A stretch of 64,000 nucleotides of DNA. It comes from Nelumbo lutea. Taxonomy: Eukaryota; Streptophyta; Magnoliopsida; Proteales; Nelumbonaceae. Location: positions 67,118,383 through 67,182,382 of the forward strand of contig JAKGHH010000002.1 in NCBI GenBank assembly GCA_022828595.1. The letters are read 5' to 3'. Shown here piece after piece: positions 47,901-59,654 of the stretch. The position numbers and the translations under genes were made by a program. The notes below the pieces were generated by a model that saw nothing but the letters and a program-made list of their open reading frames with translations, was not told where the DNA came from and searched no databases. The first letter of the stretch is position 1. Each line of letters begins with the position of its first letter.

Positions 47901-50232
47901 TCATTCTCAAGACTTTAGGTCATTTCCCCTTTTTTTGTGATAAAAAAGGATTTTTTTTTCATTTCCACTGTATTATCAAATGCACGTAAGCCATACTTCA
48001 GACTACTTTTCTTAAGTTGTTCATAATTGCTGCATCTTTCTCACTATTGTTGGGTTGCTTTCTCAAACCTTTTTAATTCTGGAAGCCAGTAAAGTTATGC
48101 TCACTGCTTCTGTTATGTATCATATCACACTGATTACCATTACTATACGATAGACAACTTCCTTTTTTTTTATATCTATACAATATAGGTTACCTTTTCA
48201 AAAGCAACATTAATCTGCTGAAATGTCTGATCAGCGAGTATAGCATAATGCAGGAGCTAAAGCTGATGAGCTATGCATCACCTAGGCACCTTTGTCAAGG
48301 ACTAGCAACTAGAGATGTCTAATCACCTTGACAACAAGATTAAAACTAGGAACAGACTTAGCATTTAACATTTGGCACTAGTCTATATTTGCTTGCCAAC
48401 TTTTAAGATGGGCACAGAAAGGAAAGAGCATCAGTTTATGCATGGAGTGAGCTCTATGACTTTCCATAAGGCTCAATGCCCAGACCTTCAAGGACCTTCA
48501 GTCACTAGCTCCAGACAGCTATAGATTGCCTCCCGTAAGCAGAGGAACCAGATAAGTCTTAGAATTGCATTCTTTTCATGGCATGAGAGAGAACAACACT
48601 GCTTATGTATTTATTTCTATAAAATCAAAAGTGCTAAAGGGTCAAAATAATAGGTTTTACTATGGATACCTAGAGTTCAGTTCAGGTAACATCTTTTTTT
48701 TTTTCAACTAAGAACAATATCAACCATTTAGACCTTATTAACACCCCTAGATGAACGTGGATGCACTTTAGATTATTTCACCAAAAAATAACTGCAGCAC
48801 TTCATTGTTTTGAAGGCACAGCTCACAGGCAAGGCTCACTAGTGGGGGTACCTCTTATTTGGATTGTTGCTATGTTTTGATGGAATACACTAGAATTTGA
48901 TGTCCAATGGATAATCTATAATATCACAGTTTTTACCCTTGATATTTACTGTTTAAACTGTTTAATTATCTAGAACTTGAATGCATAAAGCTATGACATT
49001 TGTGTTACACAAAGCTGTAACCAATTGAGTTAATAGGATTTTTGAAACATTCCACTTGTTTCAGATTTAGATTTGCATATTCTTGTATATTAAGCTTTTC
49101 TTTTGATTTTTCCAAGAGTGGTACTTCATTCTGTAATATAAAAGAAATCCCTTACACTTTAGTTGTGTTTTCCGCTTTTAAAAAACTGAGGCATTTATCA
49201 TGTAGTCATGTAGATATTCTATTGATGTACCTGAGGCTTTCAAAAAATGATATAACTCCATCAAGACAGGAAATCCATCAGAACCATTTAGCATGATATG
49301 TCTTGCAATTCTTATTATATGCTAAAAACATCCGAGAAGAACAAACTATGCATTTCTTTGCTAGAGAATATGCAACTTGAAATCATCGGAACTGTCAATC
49401 CTGAACTTTCCTGCTACCAATATCCCTTATAGTTTAAATCATGCCTATCCACCTGATGACTTTTATCAAATGCTCCTAATCAAGAACAACAAACTAAAGA
49501 ATATGCAACTTGAAATCATCAAAACTGTCAATCCTCAACTTGTCCGCTATTAATATCACTTAAAAGTTTAAATTATGCCTATCCACCTGACGACGTTTAC
49601 CAAAAGCTCCTAATACAATTCAATACTTTACCTGCATCAAAAAAAAAAAAAAAACTACTAATAAAATCCTAAACGAAAACCTTTAGAATGGTATAAGTGA
49701 AACTTGATGATATGAAACCAAATGCTTATATGCAAATCCTTCAAGCAGGAGCAATAATCATTGATAAATACTACAACGTCTGGAAGCAAAAGAAGCACGT
49801 AAAGACCAAAAAGAAAAACGGAAATCTGCAAATACTTTGAATGTAAAGAAGTTTGTTCACACCCCTGAACAAGCTTCAAGTGATGAATATTAAAAAGGGG
49901 GTTACATTCCCTTCTGCTACTAACAGGACCTAAAAAACAAGCTAATTACATCAATATCCATTAAATTACAGAGCATTACACTATCAGGAGCAAATAATCA
50001 ATTCTGTAGCGAAGGGGGTTACATTCCCTTCATGGTAAGCCCTAGTCCAACAACCCCAGAACTGATTTGCGATTTGCATAATTTACCATCTTAAACATAA
50101 GATGCAATGATGAAAATGGGAAGAATCCCTCCCTCTCTCTCTCTCTCATGGTAAATACTAGTCCGACAACCCCAGAACTGATTTGCATAATTTACCATCT
50201 TAAACATAAGATGCAATGATGAAAACGGGAAG

Positions 50233-50273
<41 letters not shown>

Positions 50274-51108
50274 GAACAGGTGGCGGCTATCTCTGTTTTC
50301 TAACCCAGATCAATTTGTAGATATTACTGATTATTAACAGGGCAGAGAAGGGTAAATGGGGTTTCTAAAAAATTAAATAGGCCACAATCCACATAACCTC
50401 ATATTTAATTGTAATTAACGTTTTTTAAATAGAGGGTATATTTAAGTCTAGTGGAGTGACTGGGGTCGCAAGGCACTCTACTATGGACATGCAACCTTGT
50501 ACAACTTTATTTACAATATAATTTAATCACCACTCTTTTTCCTGAAAAAAAAAAGTATGTACAAGTCATTTTGCAAAACTCAGGGTATGTTTACCCTATT
50601 AAAAACAACTCATACAAAAATTATGAGAAAAAAAATTAAACACAATAAAGGTGAAAATTTGAAATCCTTAGTTCTTAGTTATCCTAACGAGAGAGAGATT
50701 AGATTGGTAGAAATTTGCGAATACAGAAATTGCACAACTAACCGAATTGAAGCATAAAAATGCCAGATTACAAGAAAACCACGTCAAGAATAGCCAAATA
50801 CAACCATGTATAACAAATACACTCTTACTAAGTTGACAGTTTTCACGGTCACAACATAAAAAAATTAACCTTTGCGAAATAACGATTAATGAAAAAGGGT
50901 GAAAGGAAAATAATGCAATCAAGTATAGGAAAATAGTCAAAGAAATAAATAGATGCAGCGAAAAAAGTAAAAGAGGATAAATTTATACAAAACGACTAAC
51001 CGAAATCCTCTCGGCAAGATGGGCAAGATCAGAGAAACCAGAATCGCTGTCGCTGCTGCATCTCGAATCTGCACCACTGCTCCCGTTCTCCAGGAAATCG
51101 GTCACCAT
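44938..51108 (-). CDS. DUF506 (PDDEXK-like) family protein, three coding exons
   Basis: Exons on the minus strand are 51108-51001, 47139-46923 and 45425-44938, joined in frame at GT-AG sites, giving about 270 residues. Exon 1 encodes MVTDFLENGSS and an acidic/serine stretch (SSDSDSGFSDLAHLAERIS). Exon 2 encodes KVDQYESDLL, SPCNASCIRFSLAKLLRSYG and ends KVPGG. Exon 3 opens DHEYIDVVI, then LIIDIDFRSHFEIARAVESY, PVVYLGSL, PLPPWRSFAYLQAKW and an arginine-rich end. The order and spacing match the plant DUF506 family (Pfam PF04720); RXR1, a root-hair regulator in Arabidopsis, is a member. Biochemical function is unknown. The chosen ATG at 51108 is the first in frame, but the frame stays open without an ATG to 51328, so an upstream exon or different start is possible. 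Confidence 0.82.
45426..46922 (-). other. Intron 2 of the DUF506 gene
   Basis: The donor is GAG then GTATGC at 46922 and the acceptor TTATTCAG ends at 45426. The split glycine codon (G then GT) restores KVPGGDHEY. Near the exon 3 side the words AAACCTTATATGGCCTATTT and AATTTATTGCTTTGTCTTCT each occur twice (45563-45800), an interleaved duplication. Most of the rest is a hAT-like element. Confidence 0.85.
46077..46857. mobile_element. Non-autonomous hAT-like element in intron 2 of the DUF506 gene
   Basis: The flanks are a perfect 8-bp duplication, ATTATGCA (46069-46076 and 46858-46865). The ends TAAGGCTGCAACTTGGGC and the reverse complement of GCCCGACTTGCAGCCCTA are inverted repeats. Both subterminal regions are packed with GGGTTGGGTTAGGGTT-type words, likely transposase-binding repeats and not telomeric tracts. 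No transposase is encoded. It ends 66 bp from exon 2. Confidence 0.88.
49366..49630. repeat. 133-bp imperfect tandem duplication
   Basis: The copies start GAATATGCAACTTGAAATCA at 49366 and 49499 and share TGCCTATCCACCTGA and GCTCCTAAT. They differ at several positions, so the duplication is not very recent. Confidence 0.85.
50031..50270. repeat. Tandem duplication with expanded CT microsatellite
   Basis: Two copies share ACAACCCCAGAACTGATTTG and AGATGCAATGATGAAAA. The first ends in about nine CT units and the second in about 16 (to 50270), so the microsatellite expanded after duplication. Confidence 0.85.
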
Positions 51109-51380
51109 TACGGCCAGGTCGTGCTCGCTGTCGTGGCTGAAACCATCGACCTGTCCAACGAACGGTGCACCATCGCGACCTCCCGCCAGCCTGAACAAAA
51201 GGTCCCCAGCCGCAACGCAAACGCGACAATCCGTCCCTCCAGCATTGCGGACGTCGCCTTCAGCGGGCCGGACGGTAGCCCTGGGTTCAAACGCCCACGT
51301 TCCCAGCTTAACTGAATCTTGCGATCACAAGAATGACTATTAGTCCTTATTCCAAACCTTAATTTCTCCGTTACAAGCAT
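51108..51380 (-). promoter_or_regulatory. Upstream ORF of the DUF506 gene, ending in TAATG
   Basis: A 90-codon frame (MLVTEKLRFGIRTNSHSCDR...) runs from the ATG at 51380 to a TAA at 51110-51108. The final A of that stop is the first A of the DUF506 ATG. It may be a true upstream ORF, a remnant of the real N terminus read through a frameshift, or chance. The competing DUF506 frame upstream of 51108 (KLGTWAFEPR ... GQVDGFSHDSEHDLAV) looks more protein-like. Confidence 0.4.
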
Positions 51381-51388
51381 GGAGATTC

Positions 51389-54300
51389 GTAATTAAGAGA
51401 AAGAAATCAAAAATTGATCTCTGAGGCGAAAAGGAATGTTCTTCGACAACCTGAAACGAAGAATAAACCGGAGTGATTGCTTCCAGAACCCTAAAGACGA
51501 AATCCTATACCATGACCGGGGTTTCGGCAAGAGAATTCGAGAAGCAAAAGCAACAACTGAGTTTCTCGGACGCGAATCGGTTACCGAAACCAATTTGAAT
51601 TCGAGAACCCCTAATTGAGGACGGGCGAGAAAGAAATAAACATACCCTAAAAAGCTTTGTTTTTGCTGGTGCTTTTCATCGTTGGGGGGGGGGGGGGGTC
51701 TTCGATGATGATGATCCAAAGGGCGAGAGGAGGAAGAAGGGCCTGCTGCAACCCAAGGGATGAGAGGCGAAGGCCGAGGAGAGGAAGGAATAGATATAGG
51801 ACGAATGGACGATGGATGGCTGAATGACGCTAATACCCTCGTGTAACTAAATGAATGCTCATTAAGGATTATAAATTTTAAATTCTCCCGAAATTTTAGT
51901 GTACATTGGATTGCATTGGTTGATTTTTAAATATATCAAGAAATTTTGGTTTCTGAATAAGAGAGAGAGAGAAGGCAGAAAGCTTAGCAAAATGTGTGAA
52001 CTTAGGCCGAAAAACCGAGAAAATTCGTATCGGTATCTCCCATCCTATCACCTGAGACCTGACCATACCATAAAATAGTGGCTTTGTTAAGCCACGAAAT
52101 GCGAATGAGAGATGTATTGTTACTTTATACCATGGTGATGACCTTTATCGTTCTCGATGTACCTCATCTTCCACACCTTCCACGTTGCCTATAAGATCGA
52201 TTTTTGTTGTAATTTGAACGAAACCAAGATGAGCCAATAAATATGTATTGGGTTTAAGAAACACAATGAAACCAAAATACAATCAATCGGCATCAATTCT
52301 ATTGTAATCTTAAGGGTTTGATCGGTGAAAAACCTCTAAAATCATAGATCTTTCTATAAATTATATATATATATATAAATTCAGACACGAAGCATTGACT
52401 CGACTTGAGAGGCGGTGGACAGGGTAAGTAACCCCCACTCCACGGGAAAATTGAGGGATCCATTCGGATATTATCAAGCAAGATGCGGGCCGGTGTTTCT
52501 AGTTCTCGGCCCTACGCAAAACGCGAACGCTAAAAGGTAAAAACCGCGCAACCCTCAGTACGGACGGCCCTTTCCTTCGTCCTTCGTCTATTCATCTTTT
52601 TTTTCTTTTACTTGATTTACTACACACCGGTGAATGATTCCGTATTAATTACGTGGATCAGTAATGTTAAATTTATATTTATTAATATTTTAAATAATTA
52701 TTAAATTTTTAAAAAATGTTTTCTTAATAATTATTAAAATATGAATAATTTTTTTTTATTGTAATAGGTAGAGAGTTAATGATTAATTGAGATTGATAGA
52801 ATGTAGACAGAAATAATTGTGAATTATTATTTTTTATACTTTTTAATAATATATTAAAAATAGTGGTAGTGGGTTATGGGCTTTGGACGTAAATTATAAG
52901 AAAATATCTCATATCTGACTTTAAAAAAAAATTGAAAAAACCATATGTTTGAATGGTAGAGAATTATAAACTGATAGTGATGGACTTTATAGCAAAAATT
53001 TCTCAGAAATTGTCTGTGTCTAACTTTTTAGAATATGAGAAAATTAACTATCCAAATGGTGATAATAGATTGTGGACTTTAACAATAACTTTTCTATATT
53101 AATAATTAATTATCCAAAAATAATAAATAATAAAAACAGTGTCTCGATCAGCAGTCAAGCTAGCTAAAGAGTTTGCTATTCACAAAGCCTCCTAACTGCA
53201 ATAAAAAACCCCAAATTTACAAAAGGCATAATAATGAAGTAAAACAAGGGTTGCTTGAACGTCCACGGCATTGGTCTGTCTGGTCCATCTCCTATAGAGA
53301 GCCATGTGCAATAATATTCACAACCCAGTTACATCCGGTTGGCACTTGGCACCAACTGTATTCTTCTACTACACAAAACATGGGAATATGGGATGATGGT
53401 TAAAGCCAAGCATCCCCGAATGGGGGGAGCAGTGGGCACATTAGTTTGTTTTTTGCCCTAATTGGATGATGGTTACCCTTTTCTGGTTTTATAACAACCA
53501 CTTTAACCTTCCCCACATTTGCCCGTTGCTTCACTTAAAATATGCTTCTTGATATGACATCTGCCTGAATCTTCATATGATCATTTATCAGTGGTTATCA
53601 GTTATGTTTGTATCTCCCATTAAGTCGTCGTTACCAAATGCATGTGGAAGACAACTAATAGTCGTGTGACATTTTGAAACCCAATTTTGTTTACAGGCAA
53701 CACCCATACAGTGGAGATTTATGTAATTCACTTGCATCCTCTATTTTCAAAAAAAAAAAAGACGTGTACCCTCTATGTATATATAAGAGTATATATTTGA
53801 GTGTTGAGACCCTTGAGTAGGCAACATTTTACATTTGAGATGCTGAGATAAAAGAAGTCATCTTGATGTCTCCAAGTTTTAAGCATTTTCAATAAAATCA
53901 ATAGACATTTTTTAAATAATTTTTGTATATTATGATGGATATTTGCAATGTTTTAAAAAACTGACTGGAACTGGCCAAAAATCATTGTCCAAAAATTGAT
54001 TCTGTTCGAACGGATGATCTATTTTAATTTTAAAAAAATAAAAATAATAATAGTAATGGCCAAAAATCATTGTCCAAATCAAATGAATCAATCACTCAAG
54101 TCAATATATCGTTGACCAAATCAATGATTTTTGGCCAAAGAATGGATTAAGGGTTGAAACAAAACCGAGTCTGAAAACTATGGATATTTGGGATAATTAA
54201 GTCATTTTTACTTACACTAAAACAAGTAATTATCTATATCATACAGAGGAAAGAGGGAAGCCAAGATCCCTCACCACACAGACCTCCTTCTCTTATCATT

Positions 54301-55468
54301 TCTCATATGTGTGGCCATTTATTTTTTAAATTAAATTATTGAAAACATAAGTTGCAATGCTCACTCTTATTTAATTTTCTCCAATAAAACCCATTATTAC
54401 TCTCTCTAATAACATCAATCTTTCGTAAAACCCAATCCTCTCTCTCCAAATGATCAATGTTTTTAACATCCTCTTTTCCTCTTAATAAATATCTCTTTTA
54501 TGACTCTCTCCAAAAAACAAATTTAAATATGATGCAAAAACTACACGATAAATCAAAAAAGTAACCATTTACATTAAATACATCATATGATTTACTTATT
54601 TTTAATTGATTCATGTTGTATAAAGATGTATTTACCAATTATATAGAAAAAGTTAACAACATTAAAAGATGTTACTATAATGTCTCAATTTATCACCTTT
54701 TTTTTTTCTTTGGCTTCACAGTGCAATTTTTGCACCATATTTTAACGGGTACAAATTAGTTGGGTTGGGTCAAGGGCCAACTCAAAACCAACCATAAATA
54801 TGGATGCATGAATCTAACTAACCAAGCTAACATTTTTAGTAAAAGTGTCTATACAAGAGGCTTTATATGAGGTTTTGAAATTTTATAATAAGTAGGGTTT
54901 AACTATGATACTAGATATGCTTACAACCAATCAACTGGTATCATAAAAGGTGATCAATCAGCTGGTGGTTTTTATCAAAATTCATGAGGTGCTTTGATTG
55001 GTCAAAACTCTTCTTATACCATCATAAATTTTCTCTAATAAAAAGGAGAGTAACATAAATAAGAGCATTATCTAATATTGGTCCTAACTAAGTAGAATCT
55101 GACTGAATCGTATTCACATATGCTTGCCGGCCCAAGATTTTACCATTGCACAAAGCAAGCAATGACTTCTATTAATTAAGCACCAAACTAAGGGGGTGTT
55201 CAACAACATGTGGTTGGTTTTGTTTTGAAAACAAAATCAACTTGCCACGTCAGCAAAATTACTCATATGAAACATTTTCATATATATCACACACTCAACA
55301 ACCCAATTAGCAAACTTGTTCTATACGTACAAGTGAGGTGACCCTTCCACTCAAAAACGAACTGACCCTTTCACTTCTTCTCTCCTACGTTTACATAATC
55401 TCTCTCCTTTGTTTTTATTCTATTTTTATTTCCTTGTCACTTGGAAAAAATATCAATAAAAACACCAA
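51389..55468. other. 5' flank of the DUF506 gene and gene-poor spacer
   Basis: A G run of about 13 lies near 51686-51698, and a donor-like AGG then GTATGT (minus, about 51644) may belong to a 5' untranslated exon. Farther out, 52629-52660 shares GTGAATGATTCCGTATTAA with 62328. An (AT)n run lies at 52362-52376. The block 53945-54180 resembles the MITE at 31305. No coding gene is supported. Confidence 0.4.
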
Positions 55469-55588
55469 GGCTGTGTTTGGTTTGAAGGAAAAAGTAAGGA
55501 AAGAAAAGGAAATACAGGAAAATTTTTACAAATCTTATATGTATTTCCCTACCTTTTCTCACCTTTTTCCTTCAAACCAAACATAGCC
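55469..55588. mobile_element. Foldback MITE, family A copy 3
   Basis: It starts GGCTGTGTTTGGTTTGAAGG and ends CCTTCAAACCAAACATAGCC, nearly perfect inverted arms around about 30 bp. It is one of four copies in the window. Confidence 0.85.
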
Positions 55589-55913
55589 TAAAAAAGGGGA
55601 TTGGCACCTAATAGCAACGGGTCATTACATGTATGTCATTACATGTATTTGTCTAACTGTCTTAGTAGCTTTCGTGTTGGAAAATGCAAACCTTTATATT
55701 TGTAATAATATTTTATGCCATAAAAGGCCAGCTTAAATTGTTTTTAGCAGTACATTATGGGCCAGCCTCAACTACCAAATTATTCACACTGGATGCCCTT
55801 TCAAAACTGAAATTTAATTAAGCTTTAATTCTTATGAACAAGTGCTAAAAAAAAACTTCAATTCTAGTTTATCTTTAAATGGATCCACCAAATGTAAAAC
55901 CACTAGACTATTA

Positions 55914-56042
55914 GGCTATGTTTGGTTTGAAGGAAAAAGTAGGGAAAAGAAAGGAAAGGTAAGGAAACCTTTACAAGATTTGTGAAGGTTTTTCTAACTT
56001 TCCTTTCCTTTCCCTACTTTTCCCTTCAAACCAAATATAGCT
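55914..56042. mobile_element. Foldback MITE, family A copy 4
   Basis: It starts GGCTATGTTTGGTTTGAAGG and ends CCTTCAAACCAAATATAGCT. It lies 325 bp from copy 3 in a similar sequence context, so the two may descend from separate insertions or a local duplication. Confidence 0.85.
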
Positions 56043-56299
56043 TTAAGGAACATGTTTTGCTTGCTTTCTCGAACTTTTTCGCTAGCTCCAATCTCCTACA
56101 AGCAAAAACTCTATTGGCAGAGCTGTGCATTGAGAATATTTTCCGTGTATGTATGCCAAATTCACGATGAAGAGATGCTTCTAATGTGTGATTGAATTCT
56201 CTTGCTTTCCAAGTGTGTGCAGAATTTTTTTTTTCTTGGGTTCCCATCACACTCCTGGCTCATGAAAAACATATGTAGAGGCATTGTGTCTGCGAGGAA

Positions 56300-57039
56300 T
56301 AGACTTGTTCATCAGCTGGGTCAGGTCGGGCTCGGACCAAGCTTTTACTCTTCATAAACAAGATTTTGTTAGACCCGAGCCTGAGCCGGCCCAAGCCCAA
56401 AGCCCGACCTAACAAAAAGATGGCAAAGAGAAAGGACCCACCACCGATGACTGTGTTTGCCGGTGTTGAGTTCACATCTGAGAGAGAGAAAGAGAGGACT
56501 CATCACCGCCATCGATGCCTATGTTCGTAGCCTCACCAGTGCCTGAGTTTGCGTTTGAGATTCTGAGAGAAAAAGTGAAGAGGAACGAGAGAGAGAGAGA
56601 GAGGGAGAAGGCTCACCACTACAGTCGATGCCTGTGTTCGCTGCCTCGCTAGTGCCTGAGTTCGCGTATGAGGTTTTGAGAGAGAAGAAGTGAGAAGAGG
56701 AACGAGAGAGAGAGAGAGAGAGAGAGAGGACTTACCGCCGATCTGCTGGAGTTCACTGGTTGCGCCGTGAGTGTTCGACTACTGAGAAGAGAACCAAGGT
56801 TTGGTTAGAAAGAGATGAATGAGAAGAGAGAGGTTAGGAACTTAGGATATTTAGGGTTTTTGGTTTAACCTAAAAGTCGAACCGGGTCAGGCTTTTTTAA
56901 CAAATCCTGAGCCAAACCCATAAAATGGTCGGGCTTGAGATTTTAGGCCCGAGGTCAAGCCTACGAACTCAAATCTATCTTCAAGCCCATCTGGGGGCCG
57001 GGCCGGCCTGTCGGGCTACCCGACCCATGAATAGGTCTA
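56300..57039. mobile_element. Non-autonomous hAT-like element
   Basis: A perfect 8-bp duplication GCGAGGAA flanks it (56292-56299 and 57040-57047). The ends TAGACTTGTTCAT and the reverse complement of ATGAATAGGTCTA are inverted repeats, followed by GGGTCGGGC-type words on both sides. The interior holds a duplicated block of about 125 bp (GTGCCTGAGTTCGCG ... AGGAACGAGAGAG) with expanding GA microsatellites at about 56590, 56705-56728. No transposase. Confidence 0.9.
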
Positions 57040-57434
57040 GCGAGGAATAGTAAGATAATTGATGCTCAGAAATGATATATACCTTTTCATGATGCCTTGA
57101 ACTTTTTTGTCAAGGTTCAATTTGGGAATGGGAATGGTGCAAATACAAATATGCTGTGTGCAAGACCTTGTATTTGCACTTCTAGCAAATTGAGCCTAAA
57201 TGAAGGTAGAATTTTGTTCATCAACTTAAATATTTCAGCTATTATTTCTATCTTTTTTACAACAAAAAGCTTGTCTTCTACCCCTTTTATTTATTTATTT
57301 ACCTAGTTGGTTCCAACAAGGGGGTTTTTGAGTGTGGTGCTGTAGGGATGCAAATGGATTGCATTGGAATCAAGGTATATCCGAATACAATCCAATAGTA
57401 TAAATAGTAGATCCTCTCAAACATTAATTTTGCT

Positions 57435-58725
57435 GAAGGTAAATTTCTTAAATTACCCTTATGGTTTAACTAATTGACTAAGTGTATCGTTTGAAAATTG
57501 ACTAACACTATCCTTATTGTTTTTGACAATTAACTAACTCTACCCCTGTCATTAGCATCCCTTAATGCTTCGTCACAATCTATGCACGTGTGACCCCATG
57601 TGACCTATTCAATTTTTTTAAAACCCAATATTGCCCTCGTATCCTCAGCCCCCACACTCTCTCTTCTAAGACCTCCCCCTCCGCATCAGGAAGCACATCT
57701 TCTTTGATAACACCTCTTCTGGTGAGCGGAAGTGGTGGGTTCAGCCTCAAGGATTCACACATGGCTGCATGGAAATACACCAGATCCTTCAGATCTTCTG
57801 AATCAAACACCCATGGCTGCTTTTGATCTCTGACGACACCTTCCGCTTCCTTCTTCTTTTTTAACTACATCAATTCATCCAGGATCTTTTCCTCCACGCG
57901 AGGGATTGTGGAAACCAACCAGAGGAACCAAGTGAGAGACGTTCCTGTCGAGTCCCGCCCAGCAAATAGGAAGCCCAGTGCAGTGTCTCTGAGGAACAGA
58001 TAATTGTAAGCCTTGCTTTCTCCATTCTGATCTTGAGAACTCATGTACATAACTATCAAATCACTTCCCTGCACCCCTTTGTGCAGCACTTCTCTTTTCA
58101 ACGAAATGTTCTCTAACAAGTGACGATTTATGATCTTCCGAGCTCTGGCCAGTCTCCCCTCACTCCCGACTACCAACCAACCCAACAGCTTCATGGGCAT
58201 GATGTGCCTATGGAACACACCTTCCGTCCTGTCGTCGATGGCTTTAGCAATCTCATTAGCAGTAGAGCTCAAAGAAAGCGAGTTTGGGTTTCTGTCGAGG
58301 ACAACCATATAGGCACTATCGAATACAAACCTCATGAACAGATCTTCCAAATCCAAGACATTGTCGTGCTTAGCAGCCTGAAGCATCAAGCTCAGGAGTC
58401 CATCACCCACCAGCTTCCTGCTCACTCTAGCAGGCAAAATCCGATGTTACAAAAGAGGTTTTTAGGTGCAAAAATGATAGGGATGTAAGTGCTGAAATCA
58501 CCGAATTTAGTGTTTCTTTCCCCTTTTCTTTGTTTAATTTTGAAATTTTAAAGAAGAATAAATGGTAAAATAGTCTTTTCTGCCTTTTTGTTAATGGACG
58601 TTAACAGCAAGTCTAGAATTAGTCAATTGCCAGAAATAATAAGGATAGTGTTAGTCAATTTTCAAACAGTAAGATACACTTAGTCAATTAATTAAACCAT
58701 AAAGTTAGTTTAAGAAATTGATATT
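57435..58725. mobile_element. TIR element carrying a captured P450 fragment (Pack-type)
   Basis: The outer 110-130 bp on each side are inverted copies of each other. The left reads AAATTTCTTAAATTACC ... TTGACTAAGTGTATC ... GAAAATTGACTAACACTATC. The right side, reverse complemented, shows CAATTTCTTAAACTAAC, the same TTGACTAAGTGTATC and GAAAATTGACTAACACTATC. The P450 pseudogene lies between them. I could not find a clean 9-bp target duplication, so the exact ends and superfamily are open. Confidence 0.65.
57640..58437 (-). pseudogene. CYP96-like cytochrome P450 fragment
   Basis: The minus-strand frame begins inside a P450 (ARVSRKLVGDGLL) and shows DLFMRFVFDSAYMVV, VFHRHIMPMKLLGW, and the I-helix oxygen-binding motif AGRDSTGTSLTWF. 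It then continues VEEKILDELM, an in-frame TAG (57865-57867), and in the same frame DSEDLKDLVYFHAAMCESLR (K helix with the ExxR motif) up to VIKEDVLP. The N-terminal membrane anchor and about the first third are missing, as are the PERF and heme-binding cysteine regions. It cannot make an active enzyme. CYP96 enzymes act on long-chain aliphatic substrates; the subfamily call is by motif resemblance. Confidence 0.82.
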
Positions 58726-59349
58726 AAGTACATAGATTTGCTAAAAAGGCCAATCAGAATCCAAATACAATTTCTCATGAAGAACAAAATATAGAAATGG
58801 ATGTAGGAGAATAAAAGAACTTTTGCAATCAAACAAAGGTGAAAAATCACCAACAGAATTAGAAAAGCACAACTCCAATCCACCATAAACAGAAAGAGAA
58901 AAAACAGGAAAGGTTTCTAAAAGAGATTGCAAAGAGCCGGTAACAACATGGTTGGGGTAGATCCACAAAAGATGATAGAGCCCCAAACATTACAACCGGT
59001 ACCAGATATTGTAATTGCATTCCATAACGGCATTCGCCAGAGAATTGTGAATGGAATTAATCATGAATTGTTTTTTTCGGAGAACCGCAATCAAACTTAA
59101 CCATGGACGGCAAAACGAAAAGCAACACCCACTAGTATCGAAAGCCTAATACAGGATCCAAGAGCAAGTGACCCCCTTGTCAAACGTCTGCAAAAAAAAG
59201 AAAAAACAAACAAGAAAAAAAAGAGATGATAAAGGAAAAGGGGGACTCCCCGAAGGAGTCATTCCAACAAAGAGATTGTTAGAACCTTCAGCAACGCAAG
59301 AGAGAAACTCTCTCTAAAGAGAGAGAGAGGGAGTGGTTGTGCAACTTGC
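58726..59349. other. Spacer without a supported gene
   Basis: Short chance frames only. It contains an A-rich stretch at 59190-59222. Confidence 0.4.
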
Positions 59350-59508
59350 AGAGAGGGAGCGGTTTCAGAAGAAGTGTTCACAACCAGAGAGGGAATGATT
59401 TCAGAAGAAGTGTTCACAACCAGAGACAGAGTGGTTTCAGAAGAAGTATTCACAACCAGAGACGGAGCAGTTTCAAAAGAAGTGTTCAAAATCAAAGACG
59501 GAGCGGTC
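59350..59508. repeat. 36-bp minisatellite
   Basis: Units start with TTTCAGAAGAAGTGTTCACA at 59363, 59399, 59435 and 59471, exactly 36 bp apart. The period is a multiple of three, so a minus-strand frame reads as 12-residue repeats (VVNTSSETTLSL). That frame has no other gene-like support. Confidence 0.9.
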
Positions 59509-59654
59509 TAAATTGAACTTTTAGACAGTTTGATAACGAAAAACCATGGAGTCATGACATATTCCTCCAATGTAACAAATCTGAAGTCTGAACTATTAAT
59601 TGCTTAATCAGATTGATGATTTCGTAACAGATTACATCAGTAGACTTAGATTAG

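Larger units (their letters stand above)
47140..51000 (-). other. Intron 1 of the DUF506 gene
   Basis: The donor is TCG then GTTAGT at 51000 and the acceptor TTTTTCAG ends at 47140; both neighbouring exons are in phase 0. The 3.9-kb intron is AT-rich and non-coding. It contains a tandem duplication of about 133 bp (49366-49630) and one of about 118 bp ending in CT microsatellites (50031-50270). The 20-bp word AAGGGGGTTACATTCCCTTC recurs at about 49895 and 50010. Confidence 0.8.

Noticed and set aside
51019..51315. 98-codon plus-strand frame over DUF506 exon 1
   Set aside because: GC-rich antisense shadow; the minus strand carries the family-consistent exon with proper splice sites.
58120..58488. 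122-codon plus-strand frame
   Set aside because: Antisense of the P450 pseudogene; no independent family signature.
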